Both the position numbers and the translations under genes were made by a program. From CAVXFL01 sp963761015 (GTDB taxonomy: Bacteria; Pseudomonadota; Alphaproteobacteria; Acetobacterales; Acetobacteraceae), in assembly GCA_963761015.1 (NCBI GenBank), contig CAVXFL010000024.1, forward strand, positions 1-64,000: a stretch of DNA of 64,000 bases, written 5' to 3'. Positions 1 through 6,815 of this stretch are shown piece after piece. The notes beneath the pieces were generated by a model that searched no databases, was not told the DNA's origin, and saw only the letters and a list, made by a program, of their open reading frames with translations. How positions within the stretch are numbered: position 1 is the stretch's first letter; every line of letters starts with the position of its first letter.

Positions 1-36
1 GAAGTTCGTAATCCAGTTGAGATCGCCGTTGCTCAT
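1..36 (-). CDS. First 12 codons of a gene running off the window, probably a type I HsdM methyltransferase
   Basis: On the minus strand an ATG at 36-34 opens a frame that stays open to base 1 and reads MSNGDLNWITNF. The ATG overlaps the stop codon of the antitoxin gene in an ATGA arrangement, so the two are translationally coupled. From memory, the opening resembles N-termini of HsdM-type SAM-dependent DNA methyltransferases of type I restriction systems in alphaproteobacteria. Only 12 residues are visible, so a partner toxin or another protein remains possible. Confidence 0.4.
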   Translation of the reverse strand, partial: MSNGDLNWITNF

Positions 37-257
37 GCTTGTTCCGTTGTTCCGCGATTGCCGATACGCTTGGCGTCGGCGCTATCGGATTGCGTCGGCG
101 CAGCATCGGCGCTGCTGTGCAATCGCTCGTATTCTTCCACAGAGATGACCATCACCACGCCGCGCCCGTGCTTCTCGATGAGCACCGGCTCTGCGCGTGC
201 GGTGTCGATCATCAGGCCGAAAGCGTTCTTCGCCTCCCGCGCCGACATGGTTTTCAT
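33..257 (-). CDS. Phd/YefM-family antitoxin-like protein
   Basis: A 74-residue protein opening MKTMSAREAKNAFGLMIDTA, the beta-strand/helix start of the Phd/YefM fold, followed by a short strand pair around EKHGRGVVMVISVEEYERL. Family members bind operator DNA through this N-terminal half and neutralise a toxin, or repress their own operon, through the C-terminal tail. Here the tail is short, hydrophilic and rich in Ser, Ala and Asp. The stop codon overlaps the ATG of the next minus-strand gene (ATGA), so the partner lies off the left edge. That partner looks more like an HsdM methyltransferase than a small RelE/Doc toxin, so the protein may serve as a regulator of a restriction system. Family assignment is firm; the partner is inferred. 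Confidence 0.75.
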   Translation of the reverse strand: MKTMSAREAKNAFGLMIDTARAEPVLIEKHGRGVVMVISVEEYERLHSSADAAPTQSDSADAKRIGNRGTTEQA

Positions 258-506
258 GGCCGAACCCCGTGGCGATCAATTGCGCCATTTGGGACGAAAT
301 GGCTCTTTTGGGCAAGCTCAAGCTTAAGCATGAGAAGGAAGGACGCCTATCGGGTTCTGGCGTAGGCTCGGAGGCGGACGGCGGACCTGAAGATGAGGGT
401 GAAGATGAGGGCAAGATTACAGGAAGCGCGCGCTTCCTGTAAGCCCTTGTCTGCACACTGGTTTTTCGCCTGGGTCGGCGGGGCGCGTGGCGGCGCCAGG
501 AGCCGA
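258..506. other. Intergenic stretch with a 12-bp tandem repeat and a perfect palindrome
   Basis: No convincing gene. It holds two tandem copies of a 12-mer (GAAGATGAGGGT/C, 389-400 and 401-412) and the perfect palindrome AGGAAGCGCGCGCTTCCT (420-437). The palindrome has no T-run after it, so it is a weak terminator candidate. The promoter of the antitoxin operon would lie here on the minus strand. Confidence 0.4.
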
Positions 507-811
507 GACGACGCCGCTGATTTCCGTCCCCGCACGGCACGCATCCGCGATCAGGGCCGCGCTGGCGCGCGTCGGGCGCAGTCTTTCGTCGCACAGGTGA
601 TGAAGGCGGCGGCCAAGGCCAATGGCGGTCCGCTGACCCATGCTCAGTTCTCGCGCGGCAAGCCACGCGGGCGCGGGTCCGGGAAGGGAAGATGCTCCCG
701 GATCGGGCGGGGTCAGGCCGTCGCCGATCGGCTGAAGCGGCAGGCGGCGGAACGCGGCCCCGGCCAGCGGCAACGGCGGGTGGTGGTGAAGACCCGCATC
801 GAGCGCGGCGT
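507..811 (+). pseudogene. Fragment of a relaxase/VirD2-like (DUF3363) protein
   Basis: The frame reads about 100 residues that resemble the N-terminal region of DUF3363 conjugative relaxases: a DDAADFRPR opening, then RAQSFVAQVMKAAAKANGG, a Gly/Arg-rich stretch GRGSGKGRCSRIGRG, and RQRRVVVKTR. In intact members this leads into a several-hundred-residue relaxase domain that nicks oriT. Here the match ends near base 810 and the frame runs into toxin-like sequence, then the IS3 element at 898. No start codon with a ribosome site is apparent. It is a remnant of a former conjugative element. The assignment rests on recall of the family N-terminus. Confidence 0.5.
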
Positions 812-897
812 GTTGGTAGATTTTCTTGCCCGCAATCCGCTCGCCGGCGACCTGATCCCTCACTGGCGGCGTCCGCAAGCTCCGCTGGGGTCTGTGG
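811..897 (+). pseudogene. Fragment of a RelE/HigB-like toxin
   Basis: Just after the relaxase fragment the same frame reads LVDFLARNPLAGDLIP. A shift of frame then continues TGGVRKLRWG. Together these match the core of RelE/HigB-type toxins, where a 'F...NP.AGd.IpGtGGvRKlRw' pattern is typical. About two bases appear missing between the two halves near 861. The fragment is cut off by the left end of the IS3 element at 898. It is non-functional. Fusion to the relaxase frame is probably a deletion scar. Confidence 0.45.
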
Positions 898-951
898 TTC
901 CCCCGAACGAGTGGACACCTCGTGTAAGCTCCTGAACGGAGCGAGGTGGCA

Positions 952-1263
952 ATGACGAAGACACGACGTTCGTTTACGGACGAGTTCAAACGCGAAGCGG
1001 TGTCGCTGCTGCTGTCGAGCGGGCGGCCTGTCACCCAGGTGGCGACTGAGCTGGGAGTGCAGCCGTCGATGCTGCGCAACTGGCGGGACGGCCGGAACGG
1101 CTCGGCGAAGCCCACGATCGCCGCGGCCGAGCCGCCGGCGCTCACGGCTGCGGCGGCCGAGCAGGCGGAGGTCCGTCGCCTGCGGCGTGAGCTCGAGCGC
1201 GCCCAAATGGAACGCGACATTTTAAAAAAGGCCATCGGCATCTTCTCGGGCCCGCCGAAATGA
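952..1263 (+). CDS. IS3-family transposase OrfA
   Basis: A 103-residue protein with an N-terminal helix-turn-helix (RRSFTDEFKREAVSLLLSSG, then VTQVATELGVQPSMLRNW) and a C-terminal leucine-zipper-like helix (VRRLRRELERAQMERDILKK), the standard OrfA layout. The HTH binds the IS ends and the zipper mediates multimerisation. ATG 952 is preferred over GTG 946 because a GAGG lies just upstream. The stop overlaps the orfB start (ATGA, 1260-1263), the region where programmed -1 frameshifting makes the OrfAB transposase. An A-rich AAAAAA slip site lies at about 1224-1229. Confidence 0.9.
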   Translation: MTKTRRSFTDEFKREAVSLLLSSGRPVTQVATELGVQPSMLRNWRDGRNGSAKPTIAAAEPPALTAAAAEQAEVRRLRRELERAQMERDILKKAIGIFSGPPK

Positions 1264-2177
1264 GGTTCCGCTTCATCGAGGACCATCGCGCGAGCTTCCC
1301 GGTGCGGACCATGTGCGCCGTGCTGGAGGTCAGCGCGAGCGGTTACTATGCGTGGCGCGACCGGCCAGAAAGCGCGCGGGCCCGCGCCAATCGCGCTCTT
1401 GCTGCCGATATCCGCCGCGTGCATGCCGATAGCCGCGCCGTCTACGGCTCCCCGCGCGTGCACGCCGCGCTGCGGGCCGAAGGCCGGCGGGTCGGGGTGC
1501 ACCGGGTCGCCCGTCTGATGCGCCATCATGGCATCCAGGGCCGCCACAAGCGCCGCCGGCCGCGCACCACGGACAGCAACCACTCCCTTCCGGTTGCCCC
1601 TAACCTTCTCGACCGACGCTTCGCCGCTCCGGCGCCCAATCGGGTCTGGCTGGCCGATATCACCTACATTCCCACCGCTGAGGGCTGGCTTTATCTGGCC
1701 GTCGTGCTCGACATGTTCTCGCGCCGCGTGGTCGGCTGGGCGGAGCTGGCCCAAGGTTCCGCCGGCCGAAGGCCGGTGGAAGGGCCAGCGGAGGGGATGC
1801 GCGAGACCATGCCGCAGGAACTCACGATCGCTGCTCTGCAAATGGCCATCGCCAACCGCCGACCAGCACCTGGTCTGGTGCACCATTCCGATCGCGGCAG
1901 CCAATATGCGGCTCGCGCGTATCGCCGGTTGCTCGACCAACACGGTTTGCTTTGCTCGATGAGCCGGAAAGGTGATTGCTGGGACAACGCTCCCATGGAG
2001 AGCTTCTTCGGCAGCATGAAAACCGAGCTGGATAACGGCAACACCTTCGAAACGCGCCAAGCCGCAAAGAATTCCGTGTTCGCGTTCATCGAAGGTTGGT
2101 ACAATCGCCACCGTCTTCACTCGGCAATCGGCTACTGCTCCCCGGTGGCAAAGGAACAGCTCGCAGCGGTCGCGTAG
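1260..2177 (+). CDS. IS3-family transposase OrfB (DDE integrase domain)
   Basis: A 305-residue integrase-type catalytic subunit. An N-terminal HTH_21 region with YGSPRVHAALR precedes the rve core. Catalytic residues are visible: Asp in LADITYIPT (about residue 132), Asp in HHSDRGSQY (about 211) and Glu in NAPMESFFGSMKTEL (about 247). The D-E spacing of 35 is canonical. The D-D spacing is about 20 residues longer than usual because of an in-frame insert at 1741-1803, listed separately. No stop interrupts the frame, so the element may be intact, but whether the enlarged core is active is unknown. Confidence 0.9.
   Translation: MRFRFIEDHRASFPVRTMCAVLEVSASGYYAWRDRPESARARANRALAADIRRVHADSRAVYGSPRVHAALRAEGRRVGVHRVARLMRHHGIQGRHKRRRPRTTDSNHSLPVAPNLLDRRFAAPAPNRVWLADITYIPTAEGWLYLAVVLDMFSRRVVGWAELAQGSAGRRPVEGPAEGMRETMPQELTIAALQMAIANRRPAPGLVHHSDRGSQYAARAYRRLLDQHGLLCSMSRKGDCWDNAPMESFFGSMKTELDNGNTFETRQAAKNSVFAFIEGWYNRHRLHSAIGYCSPVAKEQLAAVA
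1741..1803 (+). other. In-frame insertion of about 63 bp inside the IS3 orfB catalytic core
   Basis: Between VVGWA and the usual next segment ETMPQELTIAALQ, about 21 extra residues are encoded. The DNA contains a perfect hairpin, CCGGCC-GAA-GGCCGG (1762-1776). Exact insert borders cannot be set without an uninterrupted relative. Confidence 0.55.
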
Positions 2178-2210
2178 GCCGTAACTCGTGTCCACTTTCG
2201 CGGGGGAAGG

Positions 2211-2858
2211 TCAGAGTTCGTTCTGAAATGCGTCGGACATGTATTGCGATCCGTGATCATGCCGCAGCGCCAGGCCACGAGCCGCACCAGCCGCGAACCG
2301 CCCGAAGCACTGGCGCACCCCCTGCCGGATTGGTTCGAGCGCCTCGAAGCGGGTGGCCCGCGCCGCGGCATGGATGCCGACGCATTCGGCGGAGCAATGA
2401 TCGACCGCGATGAACACCGCCGCCTGGCCCTCGCCGGTAATGCTCGTCGTCAGATCGGTGCCCCACATCGCATCGACGGTTTCGGGAATGATGGTGCCGT
2501 CGTGGCTGCGCGGGCCGCGCGGCGATCCGACCCGGCCGGGCGCAAGCAAATCGTGCTCGCGCATGAGCCGCAGCACCCGGCGCTTCGAGGTGCGCACGCC
2601 GGCGATGCGCAACTTCGCCCAGATCTTGCGGTGGCCTTCGCCGTGAAACGGGCTGGCGAGAAGAATGCCGCGAATCGCTTCCAGCAATTCGGCATCGGAC
2701 ATCGGCCCGAGCGGACCCGGGCGCCGCGGCGGTTCGGCGCGGGGCGGCAGGCGACGGCGATAGACGCTGGCCCGCGCCGCGCGCCAGACGCGGCAAACCA
2801 TCGCCAGGCCGTATGGTTTGCCGCTGGAGGGGCAGAGCGCGCGGCTCATCGTCTCCAC
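2211..2858 (-). pseudogene. IS3 orfB, C-terminally truncated
   Basis: Starts METMSRALCPSSGKPYG and runs 215 residues, including the first catalytic Asp (AMWGTDLTT) and the second (LRHDHGSQYMSD). It ends after DAFQNEL, where the neighbouring IS3 element begins. The Glu-containing third motif and about 70 residues are lost, so it cannot be an active transposase. It differs from the other copies at a few positions (for example MSDAELL against MSDRELL), so it has diverged since duplication. Confidence 0.85.
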
Positions 2859-3241
2859 CTCCGGCGGGCCAAAGGGCGGCCGGCCTCCAGCGTGGCGATC
2901 TTCTGCTCGAGCAGTTCGTGTTCGAGCAGCATCGCGCCGAGCCGCGCCTTCAGCCGCTCGCTCTCGAGCGTCGCGCCGTCGCCGGGCCGGGTCGCCAGGG
3001 CGGCCTCGCCGGCAGCGAGAAAGGCGTCACGCCAGCTGCTCAGCGTCGCGGCGGTGACGCCGAGCGAGCGCGACACGGCTTCCAGGTCCTCGCCGCGCAA
3101 CAGCCGCAGCACCGCGGCGGTTTTGCGCTGGCGCGACATCCGCCCACCGCGGGCGGGCGCCGCTGCGCCAGCCCCCGGGTCACAGCCCGGGGCTTGCGGT
3201 CGCTCCACGGCCCCCGCCCGCTCCGCTTTACGTTCCCCCAT
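2846..3241 (-). CDS. IS3-family OrfA-like protein (copy B-left)
   Basis: A 131-residue frame whose last ~97 residues begin MSRQRKTAAVLRLLRGED and hold a helix-turn-helix (LEAVSRSLGVTAATLSSWRD) followed by a charged helix (ESERLKARLGAMLLEHELLE) of the zipper type. The Pro/Ala-rich N-terminal ~34 residues are probably not translated; ATG 3139 (MSRQRK) is the likelier start. It overlaps orfB by 13 bp, which fits frameshift coupling. Its orfB is truncated, so any product would act only in trans. Confidence 0.7.
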   Translation of the reverse strand: MGERKAERAGAVERPQAPGCDPGAGAAAPARGGRMSRQRKTAAVLRLLRGEDLEAVSRSLGVTAATLSSWRDAFLAAGEAALATRPGDGATLESERLKARLGAMLLEHELLEQKIATLEAGRPLARRRWRR

Positions 3242-3490
3242 TCCTCATCCCTCCCGCGGACACCGTCCGCTTGCGGGATGTCTCAATCAACTGTGCAGCG
3301 GAGGAAGGGGTTCGCCGCGTGACGCTGATCGGGCCAGGCTCATCGACCATGCGTAAGCGATGTGGCGACCCCACGCTGGTGCGGTGGAGCGCCGGTGTGA
3401 TGCAAGCGGGGCATGGAACCCGCCCCGAATGGGACCGCGCTCGATGAGCGCGCGCGTACGACAGGTCGTAAGCGTGCTCCGACCGAGCGG

Positions 3491-3911
3491 ATGGAGGTCA
3501 TCACGCGCGGTGAGCGGCGTCGCGTATGGACGCCGGAGCAGAAGCGCGAGATCGTCACCGAGAGCTTTGCGCCGGGTGTGACTGCCGCCGAGGTCGCGCG
3601 CAAGCACGGCATCAGCACTGGGCTGCTCTATCAGCACTGGGCTGCTCTACACGTGGCGGCAGCTACTGCTGGCCGGCCCGAACGCGGTGATCACGCGCTC
3701 GGAGCCCCGGTTCGCCGAGGTGGAACTGACGGCCGCACTGCCTGCGCCGGAGCCCGGTCCGGCATCCGTCACGGCGGCGTGCCCGACGCCATCGCCGCGG
3801 CCGGAAGGGCTGATCGAGATCGTCCTCCCAGGCGGCGCATTGGTGCGCGTCGACGCCCAGGTTGACGGCCGGGCGCTGCGGCGGGTGCTCAGCGCGTTGC
3901 AAGAGCGGTGA
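3491..3911 (+). pseudogene. IS66-family accessory protein TnpA, frameshifted
   Basis: ATG 3491 opens MEVITRGERRRVWTPEQKRE, the HTH_Tnp_1 start of IS66 TnpA, followed by AAEVARKHGISTGLLY. The frame is then lost because the 19-bp block at 3611-3629 is repeated exactly at 3630-3648. In the shifted frame the protein resumes as NAVITRSEPRFAEVEL and ends LSALQER at 3911. The stop overlaps the tnpB GTG (GTGA). With 19 extra bases the gene is broken. The inverted copy at 6813-7233 has the same lesion. Confidence 0.85.
3611..3648 (+). repeat. 19-bp exact tandem duplication inside tnpA
   Basis: ATCAGCACTGGGCTGCTCT occurs twice head to tail (3611-3629, 3630-3648) and shifts the tnpA frame. The same duplication is present in the right arm at 7076-7113, so it arose before the arms were copied. 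Confidence 0.95.
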
Positions 3912-4060
3912 TTACGCTCGCGCCGGGCCTGCGCGTCTATTTGGCGTGCGGCATCACCGATATGCGGAAGGGGATGATCGGGCTGGCGATGCTGGTGCAG
4001 CAGTCGCTGCGCGAGGACCCGTTCGATGGCGCGGTGTATGCCTTCCGCGGGCGCCGCGCA
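3908..4060 (+). pseudogene. IS66-family TnpB, N-terminal fragment
   Basis: GTG 3908 opens MITLAPGLRVYLACGITDMR, then KGMIGLAMLVQQSLREDPF and GAVYAFRGRR, the conserved first half of IS66 Orf2/TnpB (about 115 residues when complete). After about 50 residues the match ends at the inner edge of the inverted arm and the frame runs on into recombinase-module DNA to 4201. No tnpC is present in the window, so this IS66 is a fragment. Confidence 0.85.
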
Positions 4061-4064
4061 GATC

Positions 4065-4547
4065 AACTCACATTCGACATATCGATTCGGCACAGCTCGT
4101 ATCGAATATCCTTGGCATCCCCTGCATGGGCAGCGGCTCCGTGTGGTCCAGCGCTTTGTGTGCGGCGGGACGGAGATCGTTTGGCTGGAAGAACGCCCTG
4201 ATTACTGCCGTGTGCTGCCGGCATGGATGTGTGACGCGGCTGGTTGCCAGGGCATGGCATCGGTCGGGCCGGCGATGGTTGCCCTCGATGCGTTGGACCG
4301 CCTCGCCGCCCTGCTGAGGCTATCAGCATCCTGTGCCGATACGACGGCATCATCACAAGCCTCATCGACGAAGGAGGCTTCCGATGCCGAGTCGCGTGCC
4401 GCCGAGCCCACAACTGTCGCTGGACCTCAAATCGCTGCCGCCGACACCGGTTGCGGTGCCGGAAGAAGCTGTCTCGGCGCTGGCGGACCTGCTTCTGGCA
4501 GCCGTGGGCCATGGCGTGGGCGCAGAGCAGACGGAGGGCGGCGATGA
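4065..4547 (+). CDS. Small protein with a DUF5372-like segment, upstream of the recombinase
   Basis: From the arm junction this frame reads RIEYPWHPLHGQRLRVVQRF, then EIVWLEERPDYCRVLPAWM and VALDALDRLAALLRLSA. The pattern 'hPfHPL.Gq.f..v...' followed by a W..LP..W segment recalls DUF5372 proteins, which sit beside large serine recombinases and IS elements. No good start codon exists inside the module; the frame continues back into the arm, so the true 5' end may be lost. After about residue 100 the sequence is Ser/Thr/Ala-rich and overlaps the next gene, which suggests the real protein ends earlier or the gene is damaged. Function unknown. Confidence 0.35.
   Translation, partial: NSHSTYRFGTARIEYPWHPLHGQRLRVVQRFVCGGTEIVWLEERPDYCRVLPAWMCDAAGCQGMASVGPAMVALDALDRLAALLRLSASCADTTASSQASSTKEASDAESRAAEPTTVAGPQIAAADTGCGAGRSCLGAGGPASGSRGPWRGRRADGGRR
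4066..4080 (+). repeat. Left short inverted repeat at the recombinase-module border
   Basis: ACTCACATTCGACAT at the inner edge of the left arm. Its reverse complement, ATGTCGAATGTGAGT, matches ATGTAGAATGTCAC at 6643-6656, beside the inner edge of the right arm, at all but two of the aligned positions. The pair may be remnants of the recombinase attachment or terminal sites. Confidence 0.45.
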
Positions 4548-4566
4548 GCAGCAAGATCACCGCTGA
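4384..4566 (+). CDS. 60-residue hypothetical protein preceding the recombinase
   Basis: ATG 4384 follows a strong ribosome site (AAGGAGG at about 4371-4377). The protein opens MPSRVPPSPQLSLDLKSLPP, then VPEEAVSALADLLLAAVGHG, and ends in a charged tail, EGGDEQQDHR. Its 3' end overlaps the recombinase start by 23 bp, so the two are probably translated together. The Pro-rich start and one amphipathic helix suggest a small accessory or DNA-binding partner. I do not recognise a family. Confidence 0.6.
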   Translation: MPSRVPPSPQLSLDLKSLPPTPVAVPEEAVSALADLLLAAVGHGVGAEQTEGGDEQQDHR

Positions 4567-6634
4567 GCACCTGGCCCGTAGCGCCGTGGTCTACGTGCGC
4601 CAGTCCACCATGACTCAGGTTCTTGGCAACACCGAGAGTCAGCGGCGGCAGTATGGCCTTGCGGAGCAGGCCCGTGCGGCGGGTTTCGCAACGGTCGAGG
4701 TGATCGACGAAGACCTGGGCCGGTCGGGCTCCGGCGTGATGGAGCGTCCCGGCTTCCAGAAGCTCGTGGCTTCCGTCTGCGCTGGCTCAGTCGGAGCGGT
4801 ATTCTGCATCGAGGCCTCCCGCCTCGCCCGCAATGGCCGCGATTGGCATCATCTGATCGATCTGTGCGCGCTTGCTGCAACGCTGGTGATCGATCCCGAC
4901 GGCATCTACGATCCGCGTCTCGTCAACGACCGGCTGCTGCTTGGCCTGAAGGGCACGATGTCGGAATACGAGCTCAGCCTGCTGCGCCAACGCGGCATCG
5001 AAGCGCGTGACGGCAAGGCGCGGCGTGGTGCCCTGCAATTCACCCTGCCGCCAGGATACTGCTGGAGCGAGGACGGACGCATCGAGATCGATCCGGATGA
5101 GCGGGTCTCAGGCGCGATCCAAATGGTGTTCTCGCAGTATCGGGCATTGGGCAGCGCGCGGCAGTTGTTCCTGTGGGCTCGGCAGGCCGGCATCACGCTG
5201 CCGGTGGTTCAGCGTAACGTTGCGGTCTGCAAGATCACCTGGCGACCGCCCGCCTATCACACCGTGGTGCAGATCCTGCACAACCCGATCTATGCGGGTG
5301 CCTATGTGTTTGCCCGCCGCGGCAATCGGATCCGTGTCGTCGAAGGTCGGGCGCGCAAGACCAGCGGGCACGATCGCCCGATGTCGGATTGGGGTGCGCT
5401 GCTGCGCGACCATCACGAAGGCTACATTACCTGGGCCGACTTCGAAGAGAACCAGCGCATGTTCCAGGAGAACGCCCATATGCAGAAGCGCACCTCCCGC
5501 AAGGCCGGACGCGGTGGCGAGGCGCTGCTGACCGGGCTGGTCCGCTGCGGGCGGTGCGGCCGCATGATGCGCGTGTTCTATGGGGTTCAGTCCGGCCACG
5601 CCCATCGCTATCAGTGTCGCGGCGATGATGCCCATGTCGGGGCTGGGCTTTGCATCGGGATCGGCGGCATCCGTGTCGACCGCGCCGTCACGGCACAGAT
5701 GCTCGAGGCGGTATCAAGCCGGGCCGTGGAGGCAGCCCTGATGGCTGCGGAGAAGATGGCCGAGGCGGACGGCGCCGTGCGCCAGGCACTCGAACGCGAC
5801 CTCGAAGCCGCCCGCTACGACGCCTCTCTCGCCGCTCGGCGCCACGAGCTGGTGGATCCTACGAAACGTCACGTTGCCCGTGAACTGGAAGCACGCTGGA
5901 ACGCGGCACTCGAGCGCGTTGTGCAGATCGAGCGCCGCATTGCTGATCTGGATGTCGCTATCTCGTCGCGGCCAAAGGTCGACCGCGCTGCCCTGATGCG
6001 TCTCGCCCAGGACCTGCCCGCAGCCTGGAATGCCCCATCGGCGGACGCGCGCACACGGCAACGGCTGACGCACACCCTGATCCAGGAGGTGGTGATCGAT
6101 CTGGATGACGCAGCCCATGAGGCCGTGGTGCTGATCCACTGGGCCGGCGGACGTCATAGCGAGGTACGGGTGCCGCGGGTCAAGACCAAACGCCCTCACG
6201 CCCCTTCGCCGCCGAGCCCTGTGGAGGTCATCCGGCGGCTTGCACCGGAATGGCCCGACCGGCAGATCGCGATCACGTTGAACCGCGTCCGCTGTCCGCC
6301 GGAAGGCGCGGAGACCTGGACAACCGTGAGCGTAAGACAGGTGCGCGAACGGCTCGGGATCGCCGAATGTCGTGCCGGTCCCCGTCCTGAGGACACGCTC
6401 AGCGTCCAGGAGGCGGCACGACGCCTCGGCATCTGTGTCGGTTCCGTCCATCGACTGATCCGCGAGGGTAGTCTGCCAGCGACCCAGGCGATGTGGGCGG
6501 CGCCGTGGAAGGTTCCGACTGAGGCATTGGCGACCGAACGCGTTCTCGAAGGCGTTCGCGCCATCAAGAGCCGACGCCCAAAAGTCTTTGAACAATATCA
6601 ACGAGATGACGCTATGCGTCTGCCAGGTATCTGA
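4544..6634 (+). CDS. Large serine recombinase
   Basis: A 696-residue site-specific recombinase starting MSSKITAEHLARSAVVYVRQ. ATG 4544 is chosen because GGAGGG precedes it and the family start fits. The resolvase domain spans about residues 12-160, with catalytic Ser21 in VRQST, RQYGLAEQARAAGF, and ASRLARNGRDWHHLI. The recombinase DNA-binding domain follows (NPIYAGAYVF). Next come a zinc ribbon (LVRCGRCGRMM...YQC, about 340-375), a long coiled-coil segment rich in Ala, Glu and Arg, and a C-terminal excisionase-like HTH (LSVQEAARRLGICVGSVHRL). Such enzymes integrate or excise DNA by a double-strand, phosphoserine mechanism. It lies between two inverted 1.85-kb arms and appears intact. Confidence 0.93.
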   Translation: MSSKITAEHLARSAVVYVRQSTMTQVLGNTESQRRQYGLAEQARAAGFATVEVIDEDLGRSGSGVMERPGFQKLVASVCAGSVGAVFCIEASRLARNGRDWHHLIDLCALAATLVIDPDGIYDPRLVNDRLLLGLKGTMSEYELSLLRQRGIEARDGKARRGALQFTLPPGYCWSEDGRIEIDPDERVSGAIQMVFSQYRALGSARQLFLWARQAGITLPVVQRNVAVCKITWRPPAYHTVVQILHNPIYAGAYVFARRGNRIRVVEGRARKTSGHDRPMSDWGALLRDHHEGYITWADFEENQRMFQENAHMQKRTSRKAGRGGEALLTGLVRCGRCGRMMRVFYGVQSGHAHRYQCRGDDAHVGAGLCIGIGGIRVDRAVTAQMLEAVSSRAVEAALMAAEKMAEADGAVRQALERDLEAARYDASLAARRHELVDPTKRHVARELEARWNAALERVVQIERRIADLDVAISSRPKVDRAALMRLAQDLPAAWNAPSADARTRQRLTHTLIQEVVIDLDDAAHEAVVLIHWAGGRHSEVRVPRVKTKRPHAPSPPSPVEVIRRLAPEWPDRQIAITLNRVRCPPEGAETWTTVSVRQVRERLGIAECRAGPRPEDTLSVQEAARRLGICVGSVHRLIREGSLPATQAMWAAPWKVPTEALATERVLEGVRAIKSRRPKVFEQYQRDDAMRLPGI

Positions 6635-6642
6635 CTGAAGGG

Positions 6643-6656
6643 ATGTAGAATGTCAC
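6643..6656 (+). repeat. Right short inverted repeat at the recombinase-module border
   Basis: ATGTAGAATGTCAC, 8 bp after the recombinase stop and just before the right arm begins at 6664. It pairs with 4066-4080 in inverted orientation. Confidence 0.45.
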
Positions 6657-6663
6657 GCGGCCG

Positions 6664-6815
6664 GCGCGGCGCCCGCGGAAGGCATACACCGCGCCATCGA
6701 ACGGATCCTCGCGTAGCGACTGCTGCACCAGCATCGCGAGCCCGATCATCCCCTTCCGCATGTCGGTGACGCCGCACGCCAAATAGACGCGCAGGCCCGG
6801 GCGCGAGCGTAATCA
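6664..6815 (-). pseudogene. IS66 TnpB N-terminal fragment, frameshifted
   Basis: Counterpart of the fragment at 3908-4060. The same GTG start overlapping the tnpA stop is present, but an extra C about 25 bases in shifts the frame after MITLAPG. It is cut at the arm border after the GRRAG codons. Doubly broken. Confidence 0.8.

Larger units (their letters stand above)
898..2208 (+). mobile_element. IS3-family insertion sequence (copy A), apparently complete
   Basis: About 1.3 kb carrying orfA and orfB in overlapping frames. The ends form imperfect inverted repeats: left TTCCCCCGAACGAGTGGACA (898-917), right the reverse complement of 2188-2208, beginning TTCCCCCGCGAAAGTGGACA. The left end interrupts the relaxase/toxin remnant. 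The right end abuts a truncated copy of a different IS3-family element at 2211. No clear target duplication joins the two sides, so the junction has been rearranged or involves adjacent insertions. Confidence 0.85.
2211..3306 (-). mobile_element. IS3-family element, copy B-left, truncated
   Basis: A second kind of IS3-family element, reading on the minus strand from its orfA end near 3306 (CTGTGCAGCGGAGGAA) to a cut inside orfB at 2211, where copy A of the first IS3 element abuts. Two further copies in the window (7418-8800 and 35678-38768) show the missing part. It makes up the outer half of the left inverted arm. Confidence 0.85.
2214..4059 (+). repeat. Left arm of a 1.85-kb inverted repeat
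   Basis: This 1,846-bp stretch reappears in inverted orientation at 6664-8509, also 1,846 bp. The two arms match base for base over long runs, with scattered substitutions and two compensating 1-bp indels. Each arm carries a truncated or damaged IS3 copy followed by IS66 tnpA and the start of tnpB. The space between them, about 2.6 kb, holds the serine recombinase module. Confidence 0.85.

Noticed and set aside
417..2195. 592-residue open frame on the minus strand
   Set aside because: It lies antisense to the relaxase/toxin remnants and both IS3 genes, has no family resemblance, and is explained by high GC content.
4066..6656. The short inverted repeats as proven attachment sites of the serine recombinase
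   Set aside because: Only about 14 bp with mismatches are shared, and the flanks were duplicated, so no core dinucleotide or empty site can be shown. Kept as a possibility only.
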